From Pseudoalteromonas aurantia (lineage in GTDB: Bacteria > Pseudomonadota > Gammaproteobacteria > Enterobacterales > Alteromonadaceae): DNA of 42,890 bases. The position numbers were made by a program, and so were the translations under genes. The stretch is from positions 1 to 42,890 of the forward strand of contig NZ_PNBY01000052.1 of NCBI RefSeq assembly GCF_005886875.1, read 5' to 3'. Below are positions 42,881 through 42,890 of this stretch, piece by piece; within the stretch, counting starts at the first letter, position 1, and each line of letters begins with the position of its first letter. The notes beneath the pieces are model-generated. The model did no database searches, was not told the origin of the DNA, and saw only the letters and a program-made list of their open reading frames with translations.

Positions 42881-42890
42881 GCGCAGCCCT

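Noticed and set aside
1..42890. CRISPR array, insertion sequence, prophage or tRNA gene
   Set aside because: No regularly spaced repeats, transposase or integrase coding sequence, or cloverleaf-like sequence was noticed anywhere in the window.

Overview
The window looks like a chromosomal segment of a moderately AT-rich marine gammaproteobacterium, most likely Pseudoalteromonas or a close Alteromonadales relative. This rests on protein similarity recalled from memory and on gene neighbourhoods shared with enterobacteria: hslR-hslO near pckA, srkA next to dsbA, and murI just before an rRNA promoter. The genus is inferred, not proven. Nearly all of the sequence is coding, and no complete RNA gene, insertion sequence or CRISPR array was seen.

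Positions 1-14671 hold the right part of an iron-siderophore locus. It opens with the end of an NRPS (carrier protein plus thioesterase). Next come a flavin N-hydroxylase of the ornithine/lysine/diamine type, a DapE-like M20 amidohydrolase and a TonB-dependent siderophore receptor. A minus-strand run encodes the 2,3-dihydroxybenzoate pathway and its loading enzymes (entC, entE, entB, a stand-alone VibH-like condensation protein, entA), preceded by a FhuF-type ferric-siderophore reductase. A PvdE/YojI-type ABC exporter closes the locus. Together these suggest a mixed catecholate/hydroxamate siderophore that is made, exported, recaptured and reduced. A good Fur-box candidate lies in the divergent promoter region near 2.5 kb. 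The receptor has an in-frame TGA at codon 5, ahead of an otherwise intact signal peptide and barrel.

Positions 14730-21542 are housekeeping and stress genes on the minus strand: hemN, a dCache-like chemoreceptor, pckA, hslO and hslR. Two near-identical palindromes with centres 32 bp apart lie upstream of pckA and look like a paired operator.

Positions 21754-33098 are a complete type II secretion operon, gspC to gspN in canonical order, mostly with overlapping or nearly touching genes. A UPF0149/YecA-like gene is translationally coupled to its end. Two small minus-strand genes (a zinc-ribbon protein and an exported protein) converge on it.

Positions 34537-42521 hold ccoG, srkA, two tandem dsbA paralogues (CPHC and CPAC), a DUF523 protein, trmA, a DUF5610-like protein, murI and a membrane-anchored RRM protein. 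The last 200 bases carry tandem rRNA-type promoters (P1 and P2). The rRNA operon itself would begin beyond the right edge.
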